Source of the DNA: Streptomyces pactum
GTDB lineage: Bacteria; Actinomycetota; Actinomycetes; Streptomycetales; Streptomycetaceae
DNA length: 64,000 nt
Direction: 5' to 3'
Assembly (NCBI RefSeq): GCF_002005225.1
Contig: NZ_CP019724.1
Span: 8,350,001 to 8,414,000, forward strand
Each line of letters opens with the position of its first letter. Position 1 is the first letter of the stretch. Positions 24,748 to 33,531 of the stretch are shown one piece after another. The position numbers and the translations under genes were made by a program. Below the pieces are notes generated by a model. The model made no database searches. It saw only the letters and a list, made by a program, of their open reading frames with translations, and had not been told where the DNA came from.

Positions 24748-25476
24748 GTGACGGTCGAGAAGATCGCCCTCGTCACGGGTGCCAACAAGGGCATCGGTTT
24801 CGCCGCCGCGCGGCAACTCGGTGAGCGGGGGATCGCCGTCCTCGTCGGCGCGCGGGACGAGGTGCTCGGCAAGCAGGCCGCCGACGCGCTGGCCGCCGAC
24901 GGCATCACCGCGGCGCCGCTCCGGCTCGACGTGAGGGACCCGGCCTGCGTGGCCGACGCCGCCCGCGAGATCGAACGGCGCCACGGACGCCTGGACATCC
25001 TGGTGAACAACGCCGGCACCGCCGGCTCCTTCACCGGCGCACCGAGCGAGGCGACCGCGGCCGACCTGCGGGAGGTCTACGAGACCAACGTCCTGGGCGT
25101 GGTCACCGTGACCCACGCGATGCTGCCGCTGCTGCGCCGCTCACCGGCCGGCCGCGTCGTCAACCTCTCCAGCCACGTGGGGTCGCTGACCCTGAACGCG
25201 GACCCCGGCTCCCCGCTCGCGAACGTCAACATGATCGCCTACCAGTCCTCGAAGACCGCGCTGAACGCGGTCACGCTCGCGTACGCGAAAGAGCTGCGGG
25301 AGACCCCGGTCAAGGTCAACGCCGCCCTGCCCGGAGTGGTGGCCACGGACATCAACCACCACCGCGGCCGCCGCACGCCCGCCGAAGGGGCCGCGATCGT
25401 GGTCCGGCTCGCCCTGCTGGACGACAACGGCCCGTCGGGCACGTGCCTGGCGGACGAGGGACCCGTCCCCTGGTGA
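24748..25476 (+). CDS. Short-chain dehydrogenase/reductase
   Basis: 242 residues. Classical SDR motifs: IALVTGANKGIGFAAARQL (NADP-binding), LDILVNNAGTAGSF, VVNLSSHVGSL (catalytic Ser) and the catalytic pair in IAYQSSKTALN (Tyr-x3-Lys). It would reduce a ketone or oxidise an alcohol. One candidate role is the missing 4-ketoreductase of the deoxysugar pathway, but those enzymes are usually extended SDRs with a C-terminal domain, so an aglycone ketone is more likely. The GTG at 24748 follows GAAAGGAAACTGAC. A StrR-type site lies upstream. Confidence 0.9.
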   Translation: MTVEKIALVTGANKGIGFAAARQLGERGIAVLVGARDEVLGKQAADALAADGITAAPLRLDVRDPACVADAAREIERRHGRLDILVNNAGTAGSFTGAPSEATAADLREVYETNVLGVVTVTHAMLPLLRRSPAGRVVNLSSHVGSLTLNADPGSPLANVNMIAYQSSKTALNAVTLAYAKELRETPVKVNAALPGVVATDINHHRGRRTPAEGAAIVVRLALLDDNGPSGTCLADEGPVPW

Positions 25477-25570
25477 CGCGCGGCCCCCACGCACGGCTGC
25501 CGCCCCGCGGCCGCCGCACCCGACCGCACCGCCGGGCCAGACCCGGCGGGCACGAGACTTGGAGAAGACA

Positions 25571-26449
25571 GTGGCGCTTGACGCAACGATCCTGGTGCTG
25601 GGCGGGACCGGCCGGCAGGGCGGGGCCGTGGCCCGCGAACTGCTGCGGCGCGGGCACACCGTGCGCGCCCTGGTCCGCGACCCGGCCAAGGAACAGGCCA
25701 GGCAGCTACGGGAGGCGGGCGCGGTCCTGGTCCGCGGCGACATGGACGACGAGGCGTCGCTGACGGCGGCGATGCGGGACGTCCACGGGGTGTTCAGCGT
25801 CCAGACCTTCCGCGGCCCCGGCGGCGTCGAGGCCGAGGAGCGGCAGGGCAGGGCGGTGGCCGACGCCGCGGTACGGGCCGGGGTGCGGCACTTCGTCTAC
25901 AGCTCGGTCGGCGGCGCGGACCGCGACACCCGGGTCCCGCACTTCGAGAGCAAGCACCGGGTCGAGCAGTACCTGCGGACGCTCGACCTGCCGACGACGG
26001 TGCTGCGGCCGGTCATGTTCCACGACATCCTGCTCGACATCGCCCCGCGCCCGGCCGAGGGCGGACTCGTGCTCGCCATGTGGCTGGACCCCCGGACCCC
26101 GGTACAGCTCATCGCGACCAGCGACATCGGCGTGTTCGCGGCGGACGCCTTCGAGGACCCGGACGCCTGGCTGGGCCGGGTGGTCGAGATCGCCGGCGAC
26201 TGCCTGACCGGACCGCAGATGGCCGCGGCGTTCGAGGCGGTCGCCGGCGTCCCGACCCGCTACCGGCGGCTGCCGATCGAGCCGCTGCGCTCGGCCCGCC
26301 CCGACCTCGCCAACATGTTCGACTGGTTCGAGCGGGACGGCTACCGCGCCGACCTCGACGGACTCCGCCGCAACCGGCCCGGCCTCGTCTCCCTGGAGAC
26401 CTGGCTGGCCGGCAACTGGACGGCCCCCGTGGCCGCGGCGGGCCGCTGA
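25571..26449 (+). CDS. NmrA-family NAD(P)-binding protein
   Basis: 292 residues. NAD(P) site ILVLGGTGRQGGAVARELLRRGH, then GVFSVQTF, VRHFVYSSVGGAD and FESKHRVEQYLR. The SDR catalytic Tyr-x3-Lys is absent, the usual state in NmrA/atypical SDRs; some reduce quinones or act as redox sensors. GTG at 25571 follows GGAGAAGACA. It is 94 bp after the SDR gene, probably in one operon, and its stop is only 6 bp from the stop of the convergent thioredoxin-fold gene. Confidence 0.85.
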   Translation: MALDATILVLGGTGRQGGAVARELLRRGHTVRALVRDPAKEQARQLREAGAVLVRGDMDDEASLTAAMRDVHGVFSVQTFRGPGGVEAEERQGRAVADAAVRAGVRHFVYSSVGGADRDTRVPHFESKHRVEQYLRTLDLPTTVLRPVMFHDILLDIAPRPAEGGLVLAMWLDPRTPVQLIATSDIGVFAADAFEDPDAWLGRVVEIAGDCLTGPQMAAAFEAVAGVPTRYRRLPIEPLRSARPDLANMFDWFERDGYRADLDGLRRNRPGLVSLETWLAGNWTAPVAAAGR

Positions 26450-26455
26450 CAGGCC

Positions 26456-27073
26456 TCAGGTGAAGACCGGCTTCCCGGTGCGGGTGCGCTTGAGCTCGAA
26501 GAACCCGTCGGTCGCCGCCACGGCGAGCACGCCGTCCCACAGCCGCGTCGCCGCTTCACCGCGCGGGGCCGGGGACACCACCGGGCCGAAGAACGCGACG
26601 CCCCCCACCGCGACGACGGGCGTGCCCACATCGGTCCCGACCCGGCCCACGGCGTCGTGGTGCGAGGCGCGCACCGCGTCGTCGTAGGCGCCGCAGACGG
26701 CCGTGCCGGCGAGCCCGGGATCCAGACCCGCCCCGGCCAGGGCCGCCGCGTAGGTGGCCCGCTCCCTGGGCGCCCCCTCCAGGTGGAACCGGGTACCGAG
26801 TTCGGTGTAGAGCGGCCCCAGCGCCCCGGGGCCGTACCTCCGCTCGGCCGCGGCGCACACCCGCACCGGCTCCAGCCGCACGGCCAGGTCCCGGTGCCAG
26901 CGCTCGGGCAGGTCGGCGCGCCCCTCGTTGAGCACCGTCAGGCTCATCAGGTGCCAGCGCAGTTCCAGGGGCCGCTGCCGGGCGACCTCCAGGACCCAGC
27001 GGGAGGTCAGCCACGCCCAGGGACAGGTCGGGTCGAACCAGAAATCCACCGTGGTCGGGGTGTCGTGCCGCAA
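26456..27073 (-). CDS. DsbA/FrnE-type thioredoxin-fold protein (mycothiol nitroreductase-like)
   Basis: 205 residues. VDFWFDPTCPWAWLTSRWVLEV matches the start of the actinobacterial mycothiol-dependent nitroreductase group (Rv2466c), which has CPWC; here the motif is CPWA with a single Cys, so a one-Cys mycothiol mechanism would be needed. GTPVVAVGGVAFFGPVVS carries the cis-Pro loop. The TTG start at 27073 has a strong GAGGAGG. The gene is convergent with the NmrA gene and divergent from the methyltransferase operon; the StrR-type site between them may serve both. Confidence 0.82.
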   Translation of the reverse strand: MRHDTPTTVDFWFDPTCPWAWLTSRWVLEVARQRPLELRWHLMSLTVLNEGRADLPERWHRDLAVRLEPVRVCAAAERRYGPGALGPLYTELGTRFHLEGAPRERATYAAALAGAGLDPGLAGTAVCGAYDDAVRASHHDAVGRVGTDVGTPVVAVGGVAFFGPVVSPAPRGEAATRLWDGVLAVAATDGFFELKRTRTGKPVFT

Positions 27074-27154
27074 CGGGGCCTCCTCGAATAGCCGGGCCGC
27101 AATAATTTGGCAAGCCGGGCCGGAATTTCACTGGAGCGACGCTGGACACCGCCT

Positions 27155-27183
27155 GTTCAACCGCTCAAATTCCCCGGTTGAAC
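27155..27183. promoter_or_regulatory. StrR-type activator binding site
   Basis: GTTCAACCG-N11-CGGTTGAAC, both arms identical to those at 12152-12180 while the 11-bp centres differ. A plausible promoter follows: TTGCGG (27214-27219), 18 bp, TATCGT (27238-27243), before the methyltransferase start at 27282. This puts the site around 80 bp upstream of the expected transcription start, where StrR-type activators bind. Confidence 0.8.
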
Positions 27184-27281
27184 GCCCTGCAGGCAATTGC
27201 GTGAATGCCGAGGTTGCGGTTTTCCAAAGCGCCGACCTATCGTCTGGAATCCGCGAGAAGAGGCGCTCCGAAAGGAAAGGC

Positions 27282-28310
27282 ATGTCCGTGCTGCCCGAGG
27301 TTCGTGACCAGTCCGACTCGTACTCACTGCTCCATCTCATCCAGGGCGCGGTGATCACCCAGGCGATCTCCGTCGCGGCCAGGCTCGGCATCGCGGACGT
27401 GCTGGCCGACGGCCCGCTGTCCGCCGGGGACATCGCGGCACGGGTCGGCTCCGACCCCGGCGCGACCCACCGCGTCCTGCGCGCGCTCGCCGGCCACAAG
27501 GTGTTCGCCGTCCGTGCGGACGGCCGCTACGAGCACACCCCGCTGTCCGACAAGCTCCGCGAGGACGCACCGGACTCGATGCGCGGCTTCGCCCTGCTGA
27601 TGAACCACCCCACACTGTGGGAGGAATGGGGCCACCTGTCCGCCACCGTGGAGACCGGCGAGGCCAACCTGCCCAAGCTGCGCGGCACCGGCGCGCTGGA
27701 CTTCTTCCACGCCAACCCCGGCTACGCGCGGGTGTTCTTCCAGGCGTTCGGCGAACTCTCGGCCTCGGAGACCGACCCGATCCTGGCCGCCTACGACTTC
27801 TCCCGGTTCGGCACCGTCGTGGACGTCATCGCCGGCCGCGGCAACCTCCTGGCGGGCATCCTCAAGCAGGCGCCGGACGTCAAGGGCGTGCTGTACGACT
27901 CCGAGGTCGCCACCGTGGACTCGCCGGCGCTCTTCGAGGCGGCCGGAGTCGCGGACCGGCTCACCATCGCCCACGGCGGCTACCTCGGCCAACTGCCCGC
28001 GGGCGCCGACGCCTACGTGTTCAAGCACATCATCCACGACTTCCACGAGGCCGACGCCGTCACGGCCCTGCGCAACGCGCGCGAGGCGATCGCCCCGGGC
28101 GGCAGGCTGCTCGTCGTCGAGTACGTGCTCCCGGAGAACAACGAGAAGCACCTCGGCCACACCATCGACCTCTGGCTGATGCTGATGCTCGGTGCCCGGG
28201 AGCGCACCCGCGCCGAGTACGCCGAACTGTTCGCCAAGGCCGGCTTCGAACTGACCGGGGTCGTTGCCACCAGCGCGCCGGTCTCGGTCATCGAGGGCAT
28301 CCCGGTCTGA
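27282..28310 (+). CDS. SAM-dependent O-methyltransferase (DnrK/Methyltransf_2 family)
   Basis: 342 residues. N-terminal dimerisation helices (ITQAISVAARLGIADVLADGPLSAGDIAARVGSDPGATHRVLRAL) and a C-terminal Rossmann domain with the KHIIHDFHE catalytic-region motif and APGGRLLVVEYVLPE. The glycine-rich SAM loop, usually D-V-G-G-G-x-G, reads VVDVIAGRGNLL here, a departure that could weaken SAM binding; some DnrK relatives have lost methyltransfer and act as decarboxylase or hydroxylase. ATG at 27282 follows GAAAGGAAAGGC. First gene of the operon methyltransferase, AhpD-like, sulfotransferase, epimerase. Confidence 0.88.
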   Translation: MSVLPEVRDQSDSYSLLHLIQGAVITQAISVAARLGIADVLADGPLSAGDIAARVGSDPGATHRVLRALAGHKVFAVRADGRYEHTPLSDKLREDAPDSMRGFALLMNHPTLWEEWGHLSATVETGEANLPKLRGTGALDFFHANPGYARVFFQAFGELSASETDPILAAYDFSRFGTVVDVIAGRGNLLAGILKQAPDVKGVLYDSEVATVDSPALFEAAGVADRLTIAHGGYLGQLPAGADAYVFKHIIHDFHEADAVTALRNAREAIAPGGRLLVVEYVLPENNEKHLGHTIDLWLMLMLGARERTRAEYAELFAKAGFELTGVVATSAPVSVIEGIPV

Positions 28311-28362
28311 GGCCGCCCCACGCAACCGACTCATCCACGCATACCGCACAGGAGAAGACCCG

Positions 28363-28809
28363 ATGACTCCACGGATGGACAACCCCTCCCTGGTCGTTCC
28401 CGGCGCCCTGCAGCCCCTGCTCGACCTGACCGAGGTCATCGGCAAGGTGGGCGTACCGCAGACCACCCTCGACCTCGTCCGGCTGCGCGTCAGCGAGATC
28501 AACGGCCGCGCGTACACCTTCCCGGACGACCCCGGGGAGGCGGCCAAGGCGGACGCCCGCCTGCCGCGGGTGGCCGGCTGGCGCGGCGAGAGCTGCTTCG
28601 ACGACGCCGAGCGCGCCGCGCTGGAGATGGCCGAGGCCGTCACGCTGATGACCGACCCGCAGGACATGGCGTCGGACGAGATCTGGGAGAAGTCCGCCGA
28701 GTACTACACCGCCGAGCAGCTCGGCGCGCTGGTCATGCACATCGGCCTGGTCAACTTCTGGAACCGGGTGAACGTCGCCACCCGCCAGGAAGCCGCGGCC
28801 TGGCGCTGA
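28363..28809 (+). CDS. AhpD / carboxymuconolactone-decarboxylase-like protein lacking CxxC, paralog 2
   Basis: 148 residues, paralog of the protein at 5420-5926 (shared NPSLVVP, LRVSEINGR, WRGESCFDDAERAALEMAEAV, LVMHIGLVNFWNRVNVAT). Again the segment after EINGR has no Cys (EINGRAYTFPDD), so both copies have lost the AhpD redox pair. The ATG follows CAGGAGAA. It lies between the methyltransferase and sulfotransferase genes in one operon. Two Cys-less copies kept in one locus suggest a non-redox catalytic or binding role, which is inference. Confidence 0.82.
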   Translation: MTPRMDNPSLVVPGALQPLLDLTEVIGKVGVPQTTLDLVRLRVSEINGRAYTFPDDPGEAAKADARLPRVAGWRGESCFDDAERAALEMAEAVTLMTDPQDMASDEIWEKSAEYYTAEQLGALVMHIGLVNFWNRVNVATRQEAAAWR

Positions 28810-28826
28810 GGAAGGGAGACGGCACT

Positions 28827-29489
28827 GTGCTGAAGCTCATCAACGCCGGACTGGGCAGGACCGGCACGACCTCACTGAAGGCGGCCCTGGACCGGCTCGG
28901 TCTCGGCCCCTGCTTCCACATGTTCGATATCGTCGGCGACACGGCACGGCTGAAGCGGTGGGAGGGGATCGTCTGCGACGGCCACAGCCCCGACTGGGGG
29001 GCCGTCTTCGACGGCTACCACTGCGCCGTGGACGGCCCCTGCGCCGTGTACTACCGGCAGATCGGCGAGGCGTTCCCCGACGCCAAGGTGATCCTGACGG
29101 TGCGTGACGCCGAGAGCTGGTACCGCAGTACGCACGACACGCTGTACCAGTTCGCCCTGCGCAGCATGGCGCACCCGCCCGAGCCCGGCAGCCCGCAGGC
29201 CAGGCTGTTCCGGATCACCAACACCATGATCTGGGACGGCCTGTTCGGCGGCCGGTTCCGCGACAAGGACCACGCCATCGAGGTCTACCACCGGCACAAC
29301 GAGGAGGTGGTGCGCACCCTGGGCGCGGACAACGTCCTCGTCTACGACGTGCGGCAGGGCTGGGAGCCGCTGTGCGACTTCCTGGGGGCCGACGCCCCGC
29401 GGGAGGAGTTCCCGCGGACCAACGACACCGCGTCCATGCGGCAGCGGGTCGCCAGGGCGGCCCAAGCCGCCGCGGCGGCCACCGGCTGA
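28827..29489 (+). CDS. PAPS-dependent sulfotransferase family protein
   Basis: 220 residues. The N-terminal LINAGLGRTGTTSLKAALDRLGLGPCFHM is the 5'-phosphosulfate-binding P-loop-like motif of the Sulfotransfer_4 group; VILTVRDAESWYRS is the second PAPS-contact strand with the conserved Arg, and VYDVRQGWEPLCDFLGAD is the C-terminal family signature. It would transfer sulfate from PAPS to a hydroxyl of the product, although relatives exist whose reaction is unproven. GTG at 28827 follows AAGGGAGA. PAPS-forming cysDNC genes lie about 15 kb downstream. Confidence 0.85.
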   Translation: MLKLINAGLGRTGTTSLKAALDRLGLGPCFHMFDIVGDTARLKRWEGIVCDGHSPDWGAVFDGYHCAVDGPCAVYYRQIGEAFPDAKVILTVRDAESWYRSTHDTLYQFALRSMAHPPEPGSPQARLFRITNTMIWDGLFGGRFRDKDHAIEVYHRHNEEVVRTLGADNVLVYDVRQGWEPLCDFLGADAPREEFPRTNDTASMRQRVARAAQAAAAATG

Positions 29490-29507
29490 GCCGGCGAGGA
29501 GCCTTCG

Positions 29508-30113
29508 GTGCTGATAACGGAAATGACGGTCCCCGGCGCGTACCGCGTCGAACCCGAGCCGCTGAGCGACCGGCGCGGCCACTTCTTCGAATCCGTGCGG
29601 GCCGGCTCCCTGCTGGCCCACAGCGGCTGGGAGTTCACCGTCCGCCAGGTCAACTACTCGGTGTCCCGGCGCAACACCCTGCGCGGTGTCCACGGCACGA
29701 CCCTCCCGCCCGGCCAGGCGAAGTTCGTCACCTGCGTGCGGGGCGCCGCCCTCGACATCGCCGTCGACCTGCGGGTGGGGTCGCCGACGTTCGGCCACTA
29801 CGACGTCACCCACCAGAGCCCGCGGACGGGGACGGCCGTGTACCTGCCCGACGGCGTCGGGCACGCCTTTCTCGCCCTCACCGACGACACGTGCATGAGC
29901 TACCTGTGCTCGCAGGAGTACGTGCCGGGGACGATGATCGACGTCGACGCCCTCGACCCGGCTCTCGCCCTGCCCTGGGACCTGAAGGAGCCGCCGATCC
30001 GCTCGGACAAGGACGCCGCGGCGCCCACCCTCGCCGAGGCGGCGGCCGCGGGCCTGCTGCCCACCTACGACCAGTGCCCCCCGCGTCGGCTCACGGCACG
30101 GACCGGACGATAG
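29508..30113 (+). CDS. dTDP-4-keto-6-deoxyhexose 3,5-epimerase (RmlC family)
   Basis: 201 residues. RmlC cupin motifs: RRGHFFESVRA, VRQVNYSVSRRNTLRGVHGTT with the catalytic His, PPGQAKFVTCVRGAALDIAVDLRVGS with the partner Asp, and VYLPDGVGHAFLALTDD. Typical RmlC has HYQ after the catalytic His; this protein has HGT, as in epimerases of deoxysugar pathways. It implies an L- (or C3-epimerised) 2,6-dideoxysugar. GTG at 29508 follows GAGGAG. Last gene of the methyltransferase operon. Confidence 0.9.
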   Translation: MLITEMTVPGAYRVEPEPLSDRRGHFFESVRAGSLLAHSGWEFTVRQVNYSVSRRNTLRGVHGTTLPPGQAKFVTCVRGAALDIAVDLRVGSPTFGHYDVTHQSPRTGTAVYLPDGVGHAFLALTDDTCMSYLCSQEYVPGTMIDVDALDPALALPWDLKEPPIRSDKDAAAPTLAEAAAAGLLPTYDQCPPRRLTARTGR

Positions 30114-30116
30114 CCC

Positions 30117-30164
30117 GTGAGCTGCGGCGGCCCGCGCCCACGGGCGCCGGCCGCCGCCGCTCAC
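30117..30164. terminator. Bidirectional hairpin terminator
   Basis: GTGAGCTGCGGCGGCC and GGCCGCCGCCGCTCAC pair at 15 of 16 positions around a 16-nt loop, between the convergent epimerase and 3-ketoreductase genes. Confidence 0.75.
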
Positions 30165-30197
30165 TGTCCCGGCGGCCCGCGAGGCCTCGACCCCCGC

Positions 30198-31211
30198 TCA
30201 CCGGGGCTCCTCACCGAGGGCGTGCGCGCGGATGCGGGCCATCAGCCCCGCCTGCCGCACCAGGTCGCGGTGGTGCCCCGCCCGCGCCGCCGGATCGCGC
30301 ACGGCGTCGTGGAACGCGGTGAACACGCCGAGGAACTGGTCCGACGCCGGAGCGACGATCCGCGTCTCACGGTCCTTCTGCTGCAGGCGCAGCACCGGAC
30401 GGGCGCTGTGCGAGGGCGTGAACGCCCATTCCAGAACCAGCCGCCCCTCGCTTCCCCACAGGTCGTACGTCGACCGGTAGCCGTGGGACAGACCGAAGGA
30501 GCAGTGGGCGGTGACGCCGCCGTCGTCGCCCAGCAGCGCCACCCCGGAGACGTCCACGCCGAGGTCCGGGTCGAACTTCAGGCCGGCCCCCAGGACCCGC
30601 GCCGACGGCCCGAGGTACTCCTGGGCGGCGCGCACCGGATAGCAGCCGACCTCCCACAGCGCCCCGCCGCCGAGGTCCGCCTGGTACTTGATCCCGCGCG
30701 GGTCGGTCGGCGGAATGCCGAACGCGCCGTTGTAGGCCCGCAGTTCCCCGATCGCCCCGTCGGCCACCAGGGACTGCGCCTGCTCGTGCTGGGGGTGCCG
30801 GAGGAACGCGAAGTTCTCCATGACGACCAGTGCGCGCTCCTCGGCGAGCGCGACGAGATCCCGGGCACTGTCCTCGGCGGGCACCGCGGGCTTCTCCAGC
30901 AGGACGTGCTTGCCCGCCTCCAGCGCCCGCCGCGCCCACGTGGCGTGCTCGCTGTTCGGCAGCGGGATGTAGACCGCGTCGACGCCGGGCAGTTCCAGCA
31001 GCCGCTCGTAACCCTCGACGGCCGCGCAGCCGGCGGTGGCCGCGACGTCCTCGGCCTTCTTTCGGGACCGGCTCGCGACCGCCACCAGCCGAAACGGTGA
31101 CCGGTGGACCGCGGGCAGGGCCCGCCGCACGGCGATGTCGGCGCACCCGATGATGCCGATACCGGCCCTCTGCTCGGATTCGAGAACGGGCGTCAGATCT
31201 TCGATTTCCAC
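30198..31211 (-). CDS. NDP-sugar 3-ketoreductase (Gfo/Idh/MocA family)
   Basis: 337 residues. NAD(P) site AGIGIIGCADIAVRRALPAV, the family motif GKHVLLEKPAVPAE with the catalytic Lys, and FAFLRHPQHEQAQ, GGGALWEVGCYPVRAAQ in the C-terminal sheet domain. This matches KijD10/TylC1-type enzymes that reduce C3 of the product of the 2,3-dehydratase, giving a dTDP-4-keto-2,6-dideoxyhexose. GTG at 31211 follows AGGTGG and starts close to the fold; an ATG at 31244 is possible. It is divergent from rmlA. Confidence 0.9.
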   Translation of the reverse strand: MEIEDLTPVLESEQRAGIGIIGCADIAVRRALPAVHRSPFRLVAVASRSRKKAEDVAATAGCAAVEGYERLLELPGVDAVYIPLPNSEHATWARRALEAGKHVLLEKPAVPAEDSARDLVALAEERALVVMENFAFLRHPQHEQAQSLVADGAIGELRAYNGAFGIPPTDPRGIKYQADLGGGALWEVGCYPVRAAQEYLGPSARVLGAGLKFDPDLGVDVSGVALLGDDGGVTAHCSFGLSHGYRSTYDLWGSEGRLVLEWAFTPSHSARPVLRLQQKDRETRIVAPASDQFLGVFTAFHDAVRDPAARAGHHRDLVRQAGLMARIRAHALGEEPR

Positions 31212-31400
31212 AGGTCCACCTAAACGACGACAGTAAATGCGCATGCCTGAACCGGTATGCCGCCAGCCTGAGTAAGCAGACCCGCTCCTGTCAACAGGAA
31301 CGCAATTCAGGTGGCCGCGGGAAAACTTTCGGGCGGGAGCCGGCCACCGATAAAGTGCGGGCACGCCCAATTGGCACGAAGTTACTGAGGAGGCGCCACG

Positions 31401-32270
31401 GTGAAGGGCATCATCCTGGCCGGCGGCAATGGCACGAGGCTCCATCCGATCACTCTCGGAGTCTCGAAGCAAATGCTCCCGGTCTACGACAAGCCGATGA
31501 TTTACTACCCGCTGTCGGCCCTGATGCTGGCGGGGGTCACCGAAATAGAGATCATCACCACGCCCGAGGACTCGGAGATGTTCCGGCGACTGCTGGGCGA
31601 CGGCTCCTGGCTGGGCATCACCCTGACCTACGCGGAGCAGGACAAGCCCCGCGGGCTCGCCGACGCGTTCCTGGTCTGCGCGGACCACATCGGGGACGAC
31701 TCCGTCGCCCTGGTGCTGGGCGACAACATCTTCCACGGGTACGAGTTCGGGCCCATGATCCAAAGGGCCGCGCAGGACATCGAGGGCTGCGTCCTGTTCG
31801 GCTACCCGGTGCGCGACCCGGAGCGCTACGGCGTCGGCACCCTCGACGAGCAGGGCAGGCTCGTCGCCCTCGAGGAGAAGCCCGCCAACCCGCAGACCAA
31901 CATGGCGATCACCGGGCTGTACCTCTACGACAACCAGGTCGTGGACATCGCCCGGAAACTGCGGCCCTCGGAACGCGGCGAGCTGGAGATCACCGACCTC
32001 AACCGCGTCTACCTGGAACGCGGCGAGGCCAGGCTGGTCCCGCTCGGCCGCGGATTCGTCTGGCTGGACACCGGAACCCACGACGCGCTCATGGAGGCCG
32101 GGGACTACGTCCAGGTCCTGGAACACCGCCAGGGCGTGCGCATCGCCTGCCTCGAGGAGATCGCCTGGCGCATGGGCTACATCGACCAGGAGTCCTGCTA
32201 CCGGCTCGGCAGCCGCCTCGCGAACTCCTCCTACGGCCGCTACGTCATGGAAATGGCCCAGGCCGGCTGA
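31401..32270 (+). CDS. rmlA: Glucose-1-phosphate thymidylyltransferase
   Basis: 289 residues, the normal length. Motifs: GIILAGGNGTRLHPITLGVSKQMLPVYDKP (nucleotide binding), ALVLGDNIFHG (metal-binding Asp), EEKPANPQTNMAITGLY and RGFVWLDTGTHDALMEA. It makes dTDP-glucose for RmlB. GTG at 31401 follows GAGGAGGCGCC. The 20-kb separation from rmlB suggests the sugar genes were shuffled within the cluster. Confidence 0.95.
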   Translation: MKGIILAGGNGTRLHPITLGVSKQMLPVYDKPMIYYPLSALMLAGVTEIEIITTPEDSEMFRRLLGDGSWLGITLTYAEQDKPRGLADAFLVCADHIGDDSVALVLGDNIFHGYEFGPMIQRAAQDIEGCVLFGYPVRDPERYGVGTLDEQGRLVALEEKPANPQTNMAITGLYLYDNQVVDIARKLRPSERGELEITDLNRVYLERGEARLVPLGRGFVWLDTGTHDALMEAGDYVQVLEHRQGVRIACLEEIAWRMGYIDQESCYRLGSRLANSSYGRYVMEMAQAG

Positions 32271-32326
32271 TCCCGCGCCGCATCCGCGCGGTCCCCGCAT
32301 CCCCCAACGGAAGAAGTGCGACAGCC

Positions 32327-33403
32327 ATGAAAATACTGTTCACCGTCGGCGGCAGCCAGGCGGCCGTCTTCGGCGTCGCCCCCCTCGCCGCCGCCGCCCG
32401 CAACGCCGGCCACGAGATCCTGCTGGCCGCCGACGAACCGCTGATGCGGGCCGCGCAGTCCGTCGGGCTTCCCGCGGTCTGCATCACCCCCGAGCGCATG
32501 CGCCACGGCCAGGACGCCACGACGGCCGCCGTCCGGATCGACGCCCTGCTGGACCTGACCCGGCAGTGGAGCCCCGACCTGGTCGTCGGCGGCCTGTCCC
32601 ACGTCCCCCGGGTGCTCGCCGCCCGGCTCAAGGTCCCCTACGTCCGCCACATCTGGCACATCGCCCCGATGGCACGCCGCGACCGCACGGCGGTGGCGGA
32701 ACTCCGGCCGCAGCTCGAGCGCCTCGGGCTGACCGAACTGCCGGCGCCCGACCTCTTCATCGACCTGTGCCCGCCGTCCCTGCGCCCGCCCGGCACCCCC
32801 GCCGGACGGGCGATGCGCTGGGTCCCCCGGGTGAGCCAGCGCCGGATCGAGCCGTGGATGTACACCCGCCCCGAGGGCCGCCGCCGGGTACTGATCACCG
32901 CGGGCACCCGCAACCTGATGCTCGAGACCCCCGGCAGTTCGCTGCGCAGGCTGGTGGACGGGCTGACCGGGGCGGGAGCCGAGGTGCTGATCGCGGCGCT
33001 GCCCGAGGCCGCCGAGCGCTACGGCGCGGACCTGGGCGACGTACGCATCGGCTGGATCCCCCTGGACGTCGTCGCCCCTACCTGTGACCTGGCGGTCCAC
33101 CACGGCGGTGCCACCACGGCCATGACCCTGGTCAACGCGGGCGTGCCCCAGTTGATCCTCCCCGACAACGGCTACGGCAAGGCCGTCGCGGAGGCCGTCA
33201 GCGGCTTCGGCGCCGCCGTGACGGTGGACCGGCACCGGCCGCAGGAGGGACAGGACCCGGACGAGGTGATCGTCGCGGCCTGCCGGGAGATCCTCGCCGA
33301 CCCGCGGTACGCCGAGCGCACCCGCGCCCTCGCCGCCGAGACCGCCGCGCTGCCGACCCCGGACCAGGTGCTGCGCGAGATCGAGGCCCTCGCCGCCCGC
33401 TGA
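32327..33403 (+). CDS. Deoxysugar glycosyltransferase (GT1 fold), second copy
   Basis: 358 residues. KILFTVGGSQAAVFGVAPLAAAARNAGHEILLAADEP at the N-terminus; the C-domain has DLAVHHGGATTAMTLVNAGVPQLILPD. Shares PWMYTRPEGRRRV and other stretches with the third glycosyltransferase (33532-34707), but is about 30 residues shorter because of a gap in the N-domain acceptor region, so the acceptors should differ. The ATG follows GGAAGAAG. It is 56 bp after rmlA, in one operon. Confidence 0.9.
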   Translation: MKILFTVGGSQAAVFGVAPLAAAARNAGHEILLAADEPLMRAAQSVGLPAVCITPERMRHGQDATTAAVRIDALLDLTRQWSPDLVVGGLSHVPRVLAARLKVPYVRHIWHIAPMARRDRTAVAELRPQLERLGLTELPAPDLFIDLCPPSLRPPGTPAGRAMRWVPRVSQRRIEPWMYTRPEGRRRVLITAGTRNLMLETPGSSLRRLVDGLTGAGAEVLIAALPEAAERYGADLGDVRIGWIPLDVVAPTCDLAVHHGGATTAMTLVNAGVPQLILPDNGYGKAVAEAVSGFGAAVTVDRHRPQEGQDPDEVIVAACREILADPRYAERTRALAAETAALPTPDQVLREIEALAAR

Positions 33404-33428
33404 CCGGCCGCGCCGGACCCGGCCCGGC

Positions 33429-33494
33429 GGCAGCGCGAGTCGCCCTGAGACCGGCGGAGAGGTGCTCCGTGGTCCCAGGGCGACTCGCGCTGCC
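33429..33494. terminator. Bidirectional hairpin terminator
   Basis: 24-bp inverted repeat with one mismatch (left arm begins GGCAGCGCGAGTCGCCCTG) around an 18-nt loop, between two convergent glycosyltransferase genes. Confidence 0.85.
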
Positions 33495-33531
33495 CCCCGG
33501 GGGAGAGGGGGAGAGGGCGCCGCGCCGGCCG

